The translations under genes and the position numbers were made by a program. A stretch of 62,000 nt of DNA from Glandiceps talaboti (lineage: Eukaryota > Hemichordata > Enteropneusta > Spengelidae): NCBI RefSeq assembly GCF_964340395.1, contig NC_135564.1, forward strand, positions 18,519,431 to 18,581,430. Direction: 5' to 3'. Position 1 is the first letter of the stretch; each line of letters starts with the position of its first letter. The notes below the pieces were generated by a model. It worked only from the letters and a program-made list of their open reading frames with translations. It had not been told where the DNA came from and did no database searches. Positions 11,165 to 21,639 of the stretch are shown here, piece after piece.

Positions 11165-12075
11165 CGCATCGTCCCTGCTGTCCCAAAGTAATCATTAAAA
11201 AGAAATAAAATTTACTCAGTCATGAATTTATTTGTCTCTTTCTTTTGCTCAAAAGCCAGGGTTTAGTACACATAATTTACCGAGCTGTGGTGCATGCATA
11301 GCGTAGCGTACGTGGGTCTAAGTTTATCTGCCCTCTGCATAGCATCTGGGCATACATCGTTTACTTATCGTGGTTTGCGACCCTGGACCTGTCGTATCAT
11401 AATCACAATTTAGACTATTAAAAGTACAAACATCTATTCACAGTTATAATTTAATTTGCTGAATTTTATTTCTCCGGGTTGATTGCACGAAAGTTAGAGC
11501 GTAATTACCGAGGGGTTTACTCTACTGTACAAAACACGCGGCCTGTGTGATGATGGCATCCGGGTATGCACCGTGCACGTCATTTTTTGTAGAACATACG
11601 AGGATTTATAACCCAGCCATCCCACAATCGCAATCAATATTCTAGTAGTAAAAGTACATACATTTACTTACAGTCATACATTTTATTCAATTTATCTCAT
11701 TTCTCACTCAAAGGCCAGAATATAATATTAGCACATGTTACAATTTCCGAGTGACAGCATTTGCCATTACAAGCATACAGTGTACACGTAACTTGACTAA
11801 TGTTGTGCCTAGCATGATACGCGTTACACCATCCAGGTGCACTGCCGCGGCCGCACCGATTGTCCATAGAAAATACAGGTAAAGATTTACGACCCTGCTG
11901 CTTACTGTCTCACATTTACAATTAATAAAACTACATAAACATTTATTCACAGTTACGAATTTATTTTCTCTCGAAAGCCTTGGTTTGTAACATCACGTAA
12001 TTCACCGATTTTTGGGGATAAATGCTTTGTATAGAACATACCTGTTGACGATTTACGAACCTGCTGTCCCATGGT
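11165..12075. repeat. Diverged tandem repeat, about 200-280-bp unit, four copies
   Basis: Four degenerate copies share the order CCTGCTGTCCCA-like segment, then ATTAAAAGTACAAACAT, TTCACAGTCATGAATTTAT, CTC..AAAGCC..GGTTT, and AATTTACCGAG. They start near 11171, 11381, 11612 and 11891, with a fifth start at 12056. Heavy divergence means this is old. Confidence 0.6.
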
Positions 12076-13409
12076 TGTCATACATGGTGACATAACATTT
12101 TCGAAAATTCTATATGACTGCAATGACTACGTTCAAATCCTATCTTCGTCGAGGAATTCACTACGTGCCTAAGCACCCAGTATATCATTCGATTCGTATT
12201 CACACGTACTACAATTCTTCGTTCATGGATTTTGAAAAACGTAGAGACAGACAACTTTAAAATGTGACAAACATCCCAAAATTTGTGAATTTTCAGGAAA
12301 ATTAGTCTAAAAATGACAATAAATGCACGAATACAAATGTGCAAATGTAGTTTGTTTTCGTTTCAGCTGATTGTCACATGTAGTGGCTTTTCCGACAACA
12401 TCATAAGTTTATGAATTAAGAGAATCAAAAAAACACCTAAATTTGACCAAAAATGTCATTTTATTAATATTACTGTGGTATACGATAGATATGCCGTAGG
12501 AAAAAAATTAAAAAGTACTAAAAATAGCAGAATTTCGATTTCTAGAAATAACTTGTTTTGAATGAGGATGGTGAACTTCCGCCCTCTGCTAGGCTTTAAA
12601 GCATTGCATGTAGTAGTATAGTGAAGATATGAGATTTAAGATGGCCTCCTCTGAAGGTATCTGCGAGCATACAAATCGCATTGCATGATGGTCTAGCTCA
12701 CTTGTCGTGCACCACAGCCTGATAGCCATATAAGTATCACCATAGTTCGTCATGCCCATGTAGTGTTTTTGCTAAGATTGGAACCCTGGTAACATGGGTA
12801 ACAGAGAGGGGAAGTTTGGTAAAACTGGCACACTTTCCAATATATTATACCATAATGTATTAAATTTATTTGTAACTATTCACCTGCACAGATGAGTCTT
12901 CATCATAACATTATACCATAATTTTGGTTGGGAACCCAGTAAAATGAAAGGGTATCGGACATGGAGGTAGGAAGGACTGTGTTCCTTACCTACGTGGACA
13001 GGGGAACTCTGGTACATTTTAGCTGCTTACGTTACCGCCCTTAAAAAAACACTGCCATGGCTGAACTGTAGAAGTGTAACTGTACACATCATCATGCAAT
13101 AATCTACAATACATTTGTACATCAGTGTAATGCAATACTGCCACCATCTTTAAAAGTATTTGGCTCTAATGTATAAGGGTACTAAAAAGAATCACAAAAG
13201 ATGTAATATAGTTTAGTGCATTATGTAAATGTAGTAACTGGCTCATCAAATTAAAAAAAACTCAGATAAGAAAATGTTGGCATCATTATAAAAATTCCAT
13301 TCCATAGTTCAGTCAAAACTATATACATCAATAGTACATGTCTACTCTGTCTCTGCAACCTTGTCCCCAAGTTCCAAATGTATTCTTCTATTCCTGATAT
13401 TCCCCCCAG
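12076..13409. other. Intronic DNA of gene B, no supported gene
   Basis: No domain, RNA gene or clear repeat seen in this stretch. Confidence 0.3.
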
Positions 13410-15497
13410 ATGCTGGCTGCCTTGAAGAAATCAAAATCTGTAGGTGAAGGCCCCTGGGTTGACACTTGTAGTTAGTGAATTGAGAACTTCGTCACATAGT
13501 CTTTCGCAATGTTGTCTTTTCTTTCTTCAGTGCACTAAACACTCGTTCACAATCTGGAGAGAAGAGAACAAAATGTGACAGTGACTTTACATGTAGTCAA
13601 AAAGACAGGCACAAAAATGCATTTGTTATCAAAATAATTAAGATAAAATCTTTGTACTGCCCTGAAAACAAAAAATGCAAGTCTCACCTGCTGTTGACAT
13701 TGGTATAACAAGACCCAGCTGGGGTCAACTTCGATAAATTTGGAAAGGTTTCATCCAAAGCACCACTTAGCAGTTTTAAAATCTCCCCAAAGTTGGCATT
13801 AACCCTCTTCTTCTTCCACAGTTTTGGAAGAAAGCTCTTCCACTCTCTCATGCAGCTGTCCTCATCTATTTGGCCTGAATAGTGATCCATTAGTACCAGA
13901 AGTGGAGAAATATATGGAAGAACAACATTAGTCAACTGACTGTCTACCTAAAAAAATTCAAATATAACAGCTTGAACTATTTTAAGGTTGAATTGAGTAG
14001 TCTTATTAAAAACTGTAGACATATTAATCCTGTACCTCCAATTCGTCTTGGCCATAGAAATCCAGAACTTCACATAGCTCTAAATCTGGAACCACCTTTG
14101 GGTCAATGCTTCTAGGATATCGCTTTGTGGGAATCTGTCTTTTATATTATTGACTAGGTTGATTATGAACTGGTTGCGTACCTGGTGGCAAAAAAAGAGA
14201 GAAATTTAGCTATAGTAAATTATGAGGAATGGTGCAAAAGAAATCACATCATTTTGTAGGGTAAAACAGAGCAACTATGACTATACATAGACAAGTTTTG
14301 AAGTCATCCAGGGCCTGGTCTGGGCATGTGATATCAAAACTGTTCTTATTTAGATTGTTGATGTATTCTTGAACACTTCTGAAATATTCTCCAGGTACCA
14401 TCAACTTGGCATCCAGGACTGCTAGGGTTGTTGATATTTGGTCATTTATACCAGTAAAGTCAAGAGCTGATCTCTATAAAGAAACAAATGAAAAATAGAA
14501 TACTTGTAAAACTATGAATGATACAGTAGTTATAAATATATCAAATGTACTCTTTAAAATCAGACATGTGACAGTGTAATTTACTTTCTTACTTTCAGTA
14601 TTGTGGTTTCAAAATCATTTCTTTTCTCTCCTATAAATTAATACTGATGATTGAAGCTGCATAGTGGTGAATGACTCAAACTATCACAATTATCACTTAC
14701 CTGGAAAAACTTGGACAGAGTCGACATGTGTGGCAATAAGTCACACATCATAAACAGGGTGGCAATGAATTGCCAGTTCTCCATTATTTTCATAAAACCA
14801 TGTGCCTTTACATCATTCCTCTCACTTGCTTCACGGTGAAGACACATGGATATATATTCTTCAGAGAGTGTCACAGGCTGCATCATGTGACTGCCTTGGC
14901 TTGCTTGGGTTTTAATACCGGATTATCCATCGTTTTCTACCAAACAAAAAATAGACGAGAAGATTTAGTGGTGATAACTATATATGTACTCAAAATTGTA
15001 AAAATATACTTCTATTACCTCTAGTATCATTATGATTTACTTTAGTCATCATTCCCCCTCTTGAATGCAAACTGAGTTACATGTACGTCAAGGTCCAAAA
15101 TGATTAGTTACCTCAGAGTTAATTATTCTCACCAAATTGCCAACTAAATTATGCTTACCTGGATTTCCTTCAGTGCACTCATCCTTACTGGGGAGTATTC
15201 ATAAAATCTATATAGTGAATCAATGGTGCCGTTGAACTTCTTGATGTATTGTATGTTTGTTGACGCTTGGGATACTGCCAAAGCAAGTTTATGGGCCACA
15301 CAGTGATTTGCCATCATGAATGGAGATACCTACAGAGTTAATATGTTTATATGTTGTCTGGTTTCCTTGTCACATTTCTCAATGTTGCTACATATACAAT
15401 AGCTGTTCTTTACCTCAGTGAAAATGGTTGCTTCACCCCACCTTATCTTTGGAATGGCTTTTAATGGGAAGTGGTGTCCTGCTGTTTGCAAAACATC
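13410..15497 (-). pseudogene. hAT-family transposase-derived gene relic (ZNF862-like)
   Basis: Several splice-bounded blocks on the minus strand read as the C-terminal half of a hAT-like, ZNF862-type protein: 15497-15414 (IRWGEATIFTE), 15329-15159 (MANHCVAHKLALAVSQA, then SLYRFYEYSPVRMSALK; donor CAG|GTAAGC), 14936-14700 (SHDAACDTL, EASERNDVKAHG, LLPHMSTLSKFFQ; donor CAG|GTAAGT), 14473-14283, about 14180-14030 (SIDPKVVPDLELCEVL), 13947-13689, and 13560-13410 (DCERVFSALKKEKTTLRK, the hAT dimerisation region). In-frame stops and frame shifts occur near 14925, 14865, 14110 and the last junction, and the N-terminal half is absent. It lies antisense within intron 1 of gene B. The introns show it is not a processed copy. 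Confidence 0.7.
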
Positions 15498-15749
15498 CTG
15501 TCAAGTTTTATGAATTAAATCTATCTGCACAATTTAGTTGAACTAGTTAACAAAGGTGATTTGTACACTTTCTGACTGTGCTGTAATGAAATTTAGGGCT
15601 GTCAATTAATTGCTCATTTGCAGAACTAATGTATGTACATTGTATGTTTTTATGTGAATTTTTCTTTTCTTTTCTATTATTTTGTTAGTTTAGTAGAGAT
15701 TTACTATTAACTTACAAAACATCTTTATTTCTTCATGTTATTTCAACAG

Positions 15750-15863
15750 ATGATCAAAATATCGAGTGATTATCCTGGCTGCTGACATCATATATTTGAA
15801 AAGACAACTCAGTATTTACAAAAATGTTAACAACAAGTGGAACAAGTAAGAAGATTCAAAGGC
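15750..15863 (+). promoter_or_regulatory. 5' leader of ZNF gene B coding exon
   Basis: Acceptor TTTCAACAG ends at 15749. The leader matches that of gene D (ATTATCCTGGCTG versus ATTTTCCTGGCTG). An ATG directly at the exon start opens a 6-codon uORF, and an ATG at 15824 opens a longer one overlapping the CDS out of frame. GTG 15837 aligns with the start ATG of gene D, so the ancestral start codon appears mutated. Confidence 0.5.
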
Positions 15864-17633
15864 ATGACAGAGGAAACAGATATACAGAATAAAAGAACAA
15901 GCTTGTCAGATTTAAGTTGTCCTCTTACTGAACCAAACCAAGATAGAGATGATAACAAACAGACACAAGACATGGAGAGATTGATAATCAATAGAGAAGA
16001 TACTAGCAACCATGGGATGCTTCATGTACACCATTATAGAAAAGATATCGTACAGGGTAATTTGGTAGATTCACTTAACTGTCCCACTGAACTATCCACT
16101 GACAAAGATGAAAGACAGTCACAAGATATGGAGAGAAAAATAATCAAACAAGAAGATACTAGCAACCTTGGGGTACTTCCCATAGACCATGAAGAAGCTA
16201 CGACACATGTGCAAAATACATGTATTTCCACACTTTCGTTTCACTGTCCAACTGCACTATCCACTATCAAAGATGAAAAACAGACACAAGGTCTTAAAGA
16301 TATTTTGATTAAACAGGTAGATAATGTTAGGAACACAAACACTCCATGTTGTGATAAAATAACTTGTAACACTAGTCATGATTTGTCTGACAAAGTTCAA
16401 ATTCAGTCAAATGCTGATGAAGAAAACATCTTCGTTAGGATATGTGTGAAGGAGGAAAAGCAATCAGAGACAGAAAGTGAGCATGTGATTGACTCTGTAC
16501 AAAATTATTGGAAAGTAACAAGTGAAGATTGTCGAAGAGATGAAAACCCTGATCCTGCCCAAACTATCCATCATAAGACTACTGACCAATCAGAGGTAGC
16601 AGAAGATGTTGACCAGAACACAGGATCTATTGCTTATGAACGTCTTGCCCTGAGAGAACCCTTTCCTGTTGGAATAAATCAAGCTGTGTTTGATTATTAT
16701 CCATACCCATCAAATGCAAACGTTGACCCAGAATGCAATATTGAAGGTCCTCAAATGACACGTGTAAGCCAAACACAGACTGATAATAACCAGCAGAAAC
16801 CATTTGTCTGTAAAGAGTGTGGCAAAGACTTTAACCAAAAATACAGTCTGAAGGTTCATATGCGAATCCACACAAATGAAAGACCATTTAAATGTGAAGA
16901 GTGTGGTAAAGGGTTTAGAAGCATTGGCACTTTAAGGGATCACATGAGAGTCCATGCAAATGACAGACCATGTGTATGCAAAGAGTGTGGCAAAGGTTAT
17001 GTTAGACTTAGGGAGCTTAACATACATATAAGAAGTCACACAAATGAAAGACCATTTGTTTGTAAACATTGTGGTAAAGGCTTTACATTAAATTACCATC
17101 TGAATGCACATGTTAGAATCCACACAGATGACAAGCCATTTATATGCAACGAGTGTGGTAAAGCATTCAGTCAAAATGGCAATCTGACGAAACATATGAG
17201 AATCCATACAAATGAAAGACCATTTGTATGCAGAGACTGTGGGAAGGATTTTCATAGAAGTGATAATTACAACAGGCACATAAGAGTCCACACAACTGAA
17301 AAACTTTTAAAATGTAATGAGTGTGGTAAAGAGTTTAATCATCTTCAAAGTCTGACAACACATATAAGACTTCACACAAATGAAAGACCATGTGTTTGTA
17401 CAGAATGTGGTATGGGGTTTACTAATAATAACACTTTGAAGCATCATCTTATAACCCACACAAATGAAAGACCATTTATATGTAAAGAGTGCGGCAAAGA
17501 TTTCAAACGAAAACATGAATTGAAGGTTCATACGAGAATCCACACAGATGAAAGACCGTATAGATGTAAAGAGTGTGATATAGGGTTCAAACAACTGAGC
17601 AGTCTGCAGAAACATGAGAAGTCGCATAGATGA
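15864..17633 (+). CDS. C2H2 zinc-finger protein B (589 aa, 10 fingers)
   Basis: Predicted nuclear DNA-binding protein. The ATG at 15864 is the first in-frame methionine; the frame is open to GTG 15837, which sits where gene D has its ATG. Counting from that GTG, residues 34-165 hold three tandem copies of a roughly 50-aa repeat (DDNKQTQDMERLIINRED; KDERQSQDMERKIIKQED; KDEKQTQGLKDILIKQ). The family acidic block (QNYWKVTSEDC...DPAQT) lies at 222-256. SUMO-type sites are IKQE near 104 and VKEE near 205. Ten fingers follow from about 323 to the end, all with intact C2H2 ligands. Linkers are mainly TNERP. Fingers 7-9 match fingers 3-5 of gene C closely, showing shared descent of a finger block. 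Transcription factor or repressor activity is inferred from the family; the target is unknown. Confidence 0.9.
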   Translation: MTEETDIQNKRTSLSDLSCPLTEPNQDRDDNKQTQDMERLIINREDTSNHGMLHVHHYRKDIVQGNLVDSLNCPTELSTDKDERQSQDMERKIIKQEDTSNLGVLPIDHEEATTHVQNTCISTLSFHCPTALSTIKDEKQTQGLKDILIKQVDNVRNTNTPCCDKITCNTSHDLSDKVQIQSNADEENIFVRICVKEEKQSETESEHVIDSVQNYWKVTSEDCRRDENPDPAQTIHHKTTDQSEVAEDVDQNTGSIAYERLALREPFPVGINQAVFDYYPYPSNANVDPECNIEGPQMTRVSQTQTDNNQQKPFVCKECGKDFNQKYSLKVHMRIHTNERPFKCEECGKGFRSIGTLRDHMRVHANDRPCVCKECGKGYVRLRELNIHIRSHTNERPFVCKHCGKGFTLNYHLNAHVRIHTDDKPFICNECGKAFSQNGNLTKHMRIHTNERPFVCRDCGKDFHRSDNYNRHIRVHTTEKLLKCNECGKEFNHLQSLTTHIRLHTNERPCVCTECGMGFTNNNTLKHHLITHTNERPFICKECGKDFKRKHELKVHTRIHTDERPYRCKECDIGFKQLSSLQKHEKSHR

Positions 17634-18205
17634 AAGAACTTTCATATGCATTAAGAGTGTGGTAAAGGTTTTGATGACATTAGAATCTGCCAAGATGACC
17701 ATTTGTCTATAAAGAATGTGGTAAAAGGGTTCACTGAAATAAATCATTTGAAAGTAGTATCTAACTGAACTTTTGTTCCAAACACAAACTTGAAAATTGT
17801 ACCTGAAATTTTCGTCAACACACTTCAGTCTTTGTCAACAGATTGACCCACTATTCAACACATGAGCTAATGAGGTGTAGAAGTGTGCAGTCAAAAGTTT
17901 CAGGTACAATTGTTCAAGTTTTAGACAAAAGTTCAAGTGAAATACCAGTTTTATGAAAAGAGTGTGGTGAAAGCTCTACTAATATTAGTCATCTTAAGAG
18001 ACCTACTAGAATCCACACAAAGGAAAGACTATATATCGATATATGTAAAGAGTAATAAAGAACTTTCGACAAATTAGCACTGAAATATCACTTGAAAATC
18101 CATAGAAAGGAAAGACTAGTATCGGTAGTACTGGTATGCAAAGGATGCAGCAAAGGTTTTCTTAAAAGTAGTCATCTAAAGTTACATATGAGAATCCACA
18201 ATGTT
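17634..18205 (+). pseudogene. Decayed zinc-finger sequence downstream of gene B
   Basis: Past the stop codon the finger periodicity continues in broken form: AAGAGTGTGGTAAAGG with an in-frame TAA, AAAGAATGTGGTAAAAGG, AAGAGTGTGGTGAAAG and, best preserved at 18132-18200, a finger-like KGCSKGFLKSSHLKLHMRIH. Indels and stops separate them. Either the array was once longer or an adjacent paralogue decayed. It is interrupted by the foldback element at 17767-17934. Confidence 0.7.
17767..17934. mobile_element. 168-bp foldback (MITE-like) element
   Basis: Left arm 17767-17826 (GAACTTTTGTTCC..TTGTACCTGAAA..CACACTTC) and right arm 17880-17934 are imperfect reverse complements of about 55-60 bp with a 53-bp centre. 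It splits the decayed finger sequence, so it inserted there. Confidence 0.75.
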
Positions 18206-18625
18206 CTCCCAAGGATAGATTCAAGGATGGTGGCTAATTTGCATATTAATTTACATGTAAATAACATGTAATTTGCATATTGGTTGCATATTGATCAGTA
18301 TATAATATGCATGTCTTCAACACTGGAACAAACTCTGACATGGTTATTTTAACACATACACACATAGACATTGCAATCAGCCATTTCTCTTCATGTGAAA
18401 GTATTATTATGATTTTGTCATTCAAAGATTACTAAAGCTCAAGGATGGTAGAATGCTTTTGATGCACAGTAGAAACCTGTCCAGCATGGTAGCCTAGGTG
18501 GCAAGAATATGGTGTTTGCACTGTGCTTTCTCTATAGTGGGGAGAACATAGCACAGCGAAAACCTGTCAAGCCTGTGTGGCAAGGATGGTGTTTGCACCA
18601 TTCTTTCTCTATAGTGGGGAGAACA
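18205..18625 (+). repeat. Interspersed repeat with internal 86-bp duplication
   Basis: 18205-18530 matches the reverse complement of 30000-30259 plus 30688-30720 (shared AATTTGCATATTAATTTACAT, CATGTCTTCAACACTGGAAC, ATCAGCCATTTCTCTTCAT). At 18471-18625 a unit (AAACCTGTC...TATAGTGGGGAGAACA) is duplicated with a period of about 86 bp. Confidence 0.75.
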
Positions 18626-18764
18626 CTAATCCACAAAATTGATAAAGCCTTTTCTCTCGTAGTAGAGATTTCTGTATGAATACATTTTTGAAGACTTGTA
18701 CATTTTTTGTTAGTATAAGAGTCTATAAATACATGTACACAAATGAAAGACTAATTGTATGTAA

Positions 18765-19195
18765 GGGATGATCGCAAAATGTCACACAAGCTCAATAAGC
18801 GAACTTTGTTCATTTAGGGGGAGGGGGTCTGGCATCAATGCGATTGCTGAACTTCATTTTCACACTTCTAACCAAATTTCGATGGAAAATTTTCACTCCT
18901 TCAATGATAACAGCTTTTGTATTTACTACTGAGATGTGGATAAGTTGGTTGAAATTTACTTGTAATGTGAGATGTGGTGCTGGGTTTCTGGTAGCATTTT
19001 AATGTGTTTACAATCATGTTTTCACATTACATCGATCGTAGTGGTGTGACTGCTACAGTTTTCATTATAGTTTATACATCATATTATATAAATTAAATGT
19101 TTGATGTCACACTTGTGAACGTTTGTTTGGGGGGGGGGGGGGTTGACCTAAATGAACAATGTTCATTTGTTGAGCTTGTGCGACAGTATGCAGTG
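18765..19195. mobile_element. TIR element about 0.4 kb with poly-G near one end
   Basis: GTCACACAAGCTCAATAAGC..GTTCATTTAGG at the left is inverted at the right end (CCTAAATGAAC..TTGTTGAGCTTGTGCGAC). A second, partial copy is at 26648-26845, likewise downstream of a ZNF gene (C). Confidence 0.6.
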
Positions 19196-19960
19196 ATGTT
19201 AGAAAGGATTTGTGCAAGTACAAAAGTGAATTTACCCATGACAGTTCACACAAATGAGAAACAGAAACCATTTATCTGTGAAGAGTGTGGTAAATGTTCC
19301 CGTCAAAGTATTCTAAAGACTCGCCTGATTATCAACACAAAGTAAAACTATAGGCATGTAAAGAGTGTCAAAAATAGTTTGTGTCAGTTCTCAAAATTAC
19401 TTACAAGAATCAACAAAAATTAAAACCTATTTTCTGTGAAGAATGTGGTGAAGGTTTCTGTACAGTTACCTATGTGAAAACACATATGAGAATCCATGAT
19501 AAACTGTATACAGTATGTAAAGAATGGGTTAGTTAATTTAGGTAGTTAGTATATTTCAGTAAAACAACAAGATTGACAACAGATATACAAATAAAAATTG
19601 GTACAAATTGTTGAATTACTCGGATAACCCACAAAGTCAAAGACTGGAGAAATGTTTATGTGTGTTAGTTATCTGAAAGCACACAATAGAATCAACACAC
19701 TTCCATACATAAACATAAAAGTGAAACCATACATTGTACCTATGTCATGAGTAAGGGAAACGTTTCACTGGTTAGTTGGTCTGGAAAGGTACAAGACTTT
19801 ATACACATTATGAGACACCATCCAAGCAAAACTCTGCAGAAATGGATGGTTATCAAAACAAATGAAAAGTCAATGTTTTTGTAATATAAAGAGGGTGGTA
19901 AATGTGTAATATAAGTAATGATCTCAGGACACATATATACCAAAATTTATAAAGTGGTTT
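19196..19960 (+). pseudogene. C2H2 zinc-finger pseudogene fragments
   Basis: 19240-19345 reads VHTNEKQKPFICEECGK then CSRQSILKTRLIINTK, a finger with damaged second half. 19430-19495 reads EECGEGFCTVTYVKTHMRIH in another frame, with further broken finger echoes to about 19960. The family linker (TNEK) shows it belongs to this cluster. No N-terminal region is present, so this is a decayed fifth locus or the remote tail of gene B. Confidence 0.7.
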
Positions 19961-20362
19961 CAATCAAAGTCAGATTTCTTGCAGTGTAACATGTATGTTG
20001 ATGTTATCAGAAGTCATTCTTGCACTGTAATGGCATACAGAATGAACAAGATATTAGGTGTAATAAAATAACTACATGTATTGTCATGTGTAAGACACAA
20101 TTGTTCAACTTGTAAAATGTTTTGTTTGGTTTCTTTGGGGAGGGTGGGGGTGGCACAACTCGGCATTGTAAAGTGTCTGTCACGGTATGTATACACTGAT
20201 ATGTGTGTATGAGGAGTGCAGAAGTAACAAGTCAATCAGTTCTTATCAATTATAAGTACTGTTTTTTGTTGCTTTTGATTTATATTCTTTTTAACAAAAG
20301 GCTAAGGCAATAATGTGAGTAAACTACCCAACAAATACGTCTGTGTGTGTGTGCATGTCTGT
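19961..20362. other. Intergenic DNA
   Basis: No coding region recognised; contains a G-rich patch at 20138-20155 and a short (GT)n just before the next element. Confidence 0.3.
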
Positions 20363-20605
20363 TAGACTGTCGACAGTCGCTCGCGCCTTTTTTTCCTACG
20401 TTTTATCTAAACTCCGATCCGGCGCAACACTAGTATAATCGCAAACTGATATTGAGGGCCGAAGGCACAAATGGTCGAGGGCCGAAGGCCCGAGCGCTCG
20501 GGCCTTCGGCCCTCGATATCAGTTTGCGATTAGACTAGTGTTGCGCCGGGTCGGAGTTTAGATAAAACGTAGGAAAAAAAGGCGCGAGCGACTGTCGACA
20601 GTCTA
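20363..20605. mobile_element. 243-bp foldback element with 9-bp target duplication
   Basis: The sequence from TAGACTGTCGACAGTCGCTC to its reverse complement at the right end is a near-perfect palindrome with arms of about 110-120 bp, centred at 20495/20496 (CGAGCGCTCG). The left arm holds an extra partial duplication of GAGGGCCGAAGGC. It is flanked by identical 9-bp direct repeats CATGTCTGT (20354-20362, 20606-20614). Nine-base duplications are typical of Mutator-like elements. It inserted into a GT/ATGT microsatellite. Confidence 0.9.
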
Positions 20606-20614
20606 CATGTCTGT

Positions 20615-20718
20615 ATGTATGTATGTATGTATGTATGTATGTATGTATGTATGTATGTATGTATGTATGTATGTGTGTATGTGTGTGTGTGTGTATGTGT
20701 ATGTATGTATGTATGTAA
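20615..20718. repeat. (ATGT)n microsatellite
   Basis: ATGT tetranucleotide repeats of about 100 bp with GT patches, immediately right of the foldback element. Confidence 0.95.
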
Positions 20719-21304
20719 ATAATCAGTCAATTGATACGTTATCCATTAAATGATGATTTTGGTATATTATGATTATCTGTAAACTTTTACTGACCTATAT
20801 GTCCACAATATATCAGATTGATAATACAATTAATCAATCAATCTTTATTGCATATAACATGCCCTACAGTTACCATGGTAATAAATAACATACAGAAATT
20901 ATGTGAATATACTAGCAGACTGCTGGAGGATTGTTTATATCAACAAGAAATTTACCAAGAGGAAGTTTATTGTCTGATGTCAAGCAAAATATGCTGTAAG
21001 GAATAAAAATTTGAATTATTTAATGACAAAAAAGAAAAAATTGCCTTGCTTTCAATGAGAACAAAGAATTAATTGATGAAAGTCATCTTCTACCATATTT
21101 TGACAAAATTTACAGAATCTTTCATCTACAGGAATCTTAGGAGTAGACCAACCCATCTACCAAAATCAATTTGAATATTATTATCCGAAATTCAAAATTT
21201 AGTGAGTAGTTTTCTACAGGCAGAGTCTTTATGTAATTCACTTTAGTCTACCAAGATTTACAACATCATGAACATAAATGAACTAGACATTATCAGTTGC
21301 AGGT
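20719..21304. other. Intergenic DNA with retroposon-tail-like segment
   Basis: AATTAATCAATCAATCTTTATTGCAT..ACATGCC at 20828-20872 resembles AATTAATCAATAAATCTTTATTCCAT..ACATGCC at 35865-35900. The AATAAAGATTGATTGATT pattern on the minus strand is like a retroposon 3' tail. Nothing else is supported. Confidence 0.4.
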
Positions 21305-21465
21305 CGCCGTTAGGGGCGCTATTCAAATCTGAGCGTTCTAGCTCTGTTCCTAGCATCACAGTAAACCCCGAATTAGGAGCTGAACAGACGGCATAATCAC
21401 GTGTGATTTACTGTTTCGAAATTTGTCCAACTGTTTTTAGAGACACATTGACCAACAGAAACCAG
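21305..21465 (+). other. Candidate non-coding first exon of ZNF gene C
   Basis: Contains GGGGCGCTATTCAAATCTGA, then CTGTTTTTAGAGACACATTG and donor CAG|GTAAGCATGA with GT at 21466, followed by CCATTCTGAT. These match the candidate first exon upstream of gene B (GGGCGCTGTT, AGAGACACC, GTAAGCATAC, CATTCTGAT). The acceptor is likely 25020 or an additional one at 24902, giving an intron of about 3.5 kb. Confidence 0.55.
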
Positions 21466-21639
21466 GTAAGCATGAAATCCATTCTGATTGTTACTCATAG
21501 GGCCGTGTCTCGACCCCGGTCCGACCCCTCATCATATCATTGTATAAACGAACGTATACCCCACTATACGTAAGTATACACAACAGCTATGGATATTAGG
21601 GGTCAGAGTTAAGTGTTCGTTCGGGTTTTTGATGATGTC

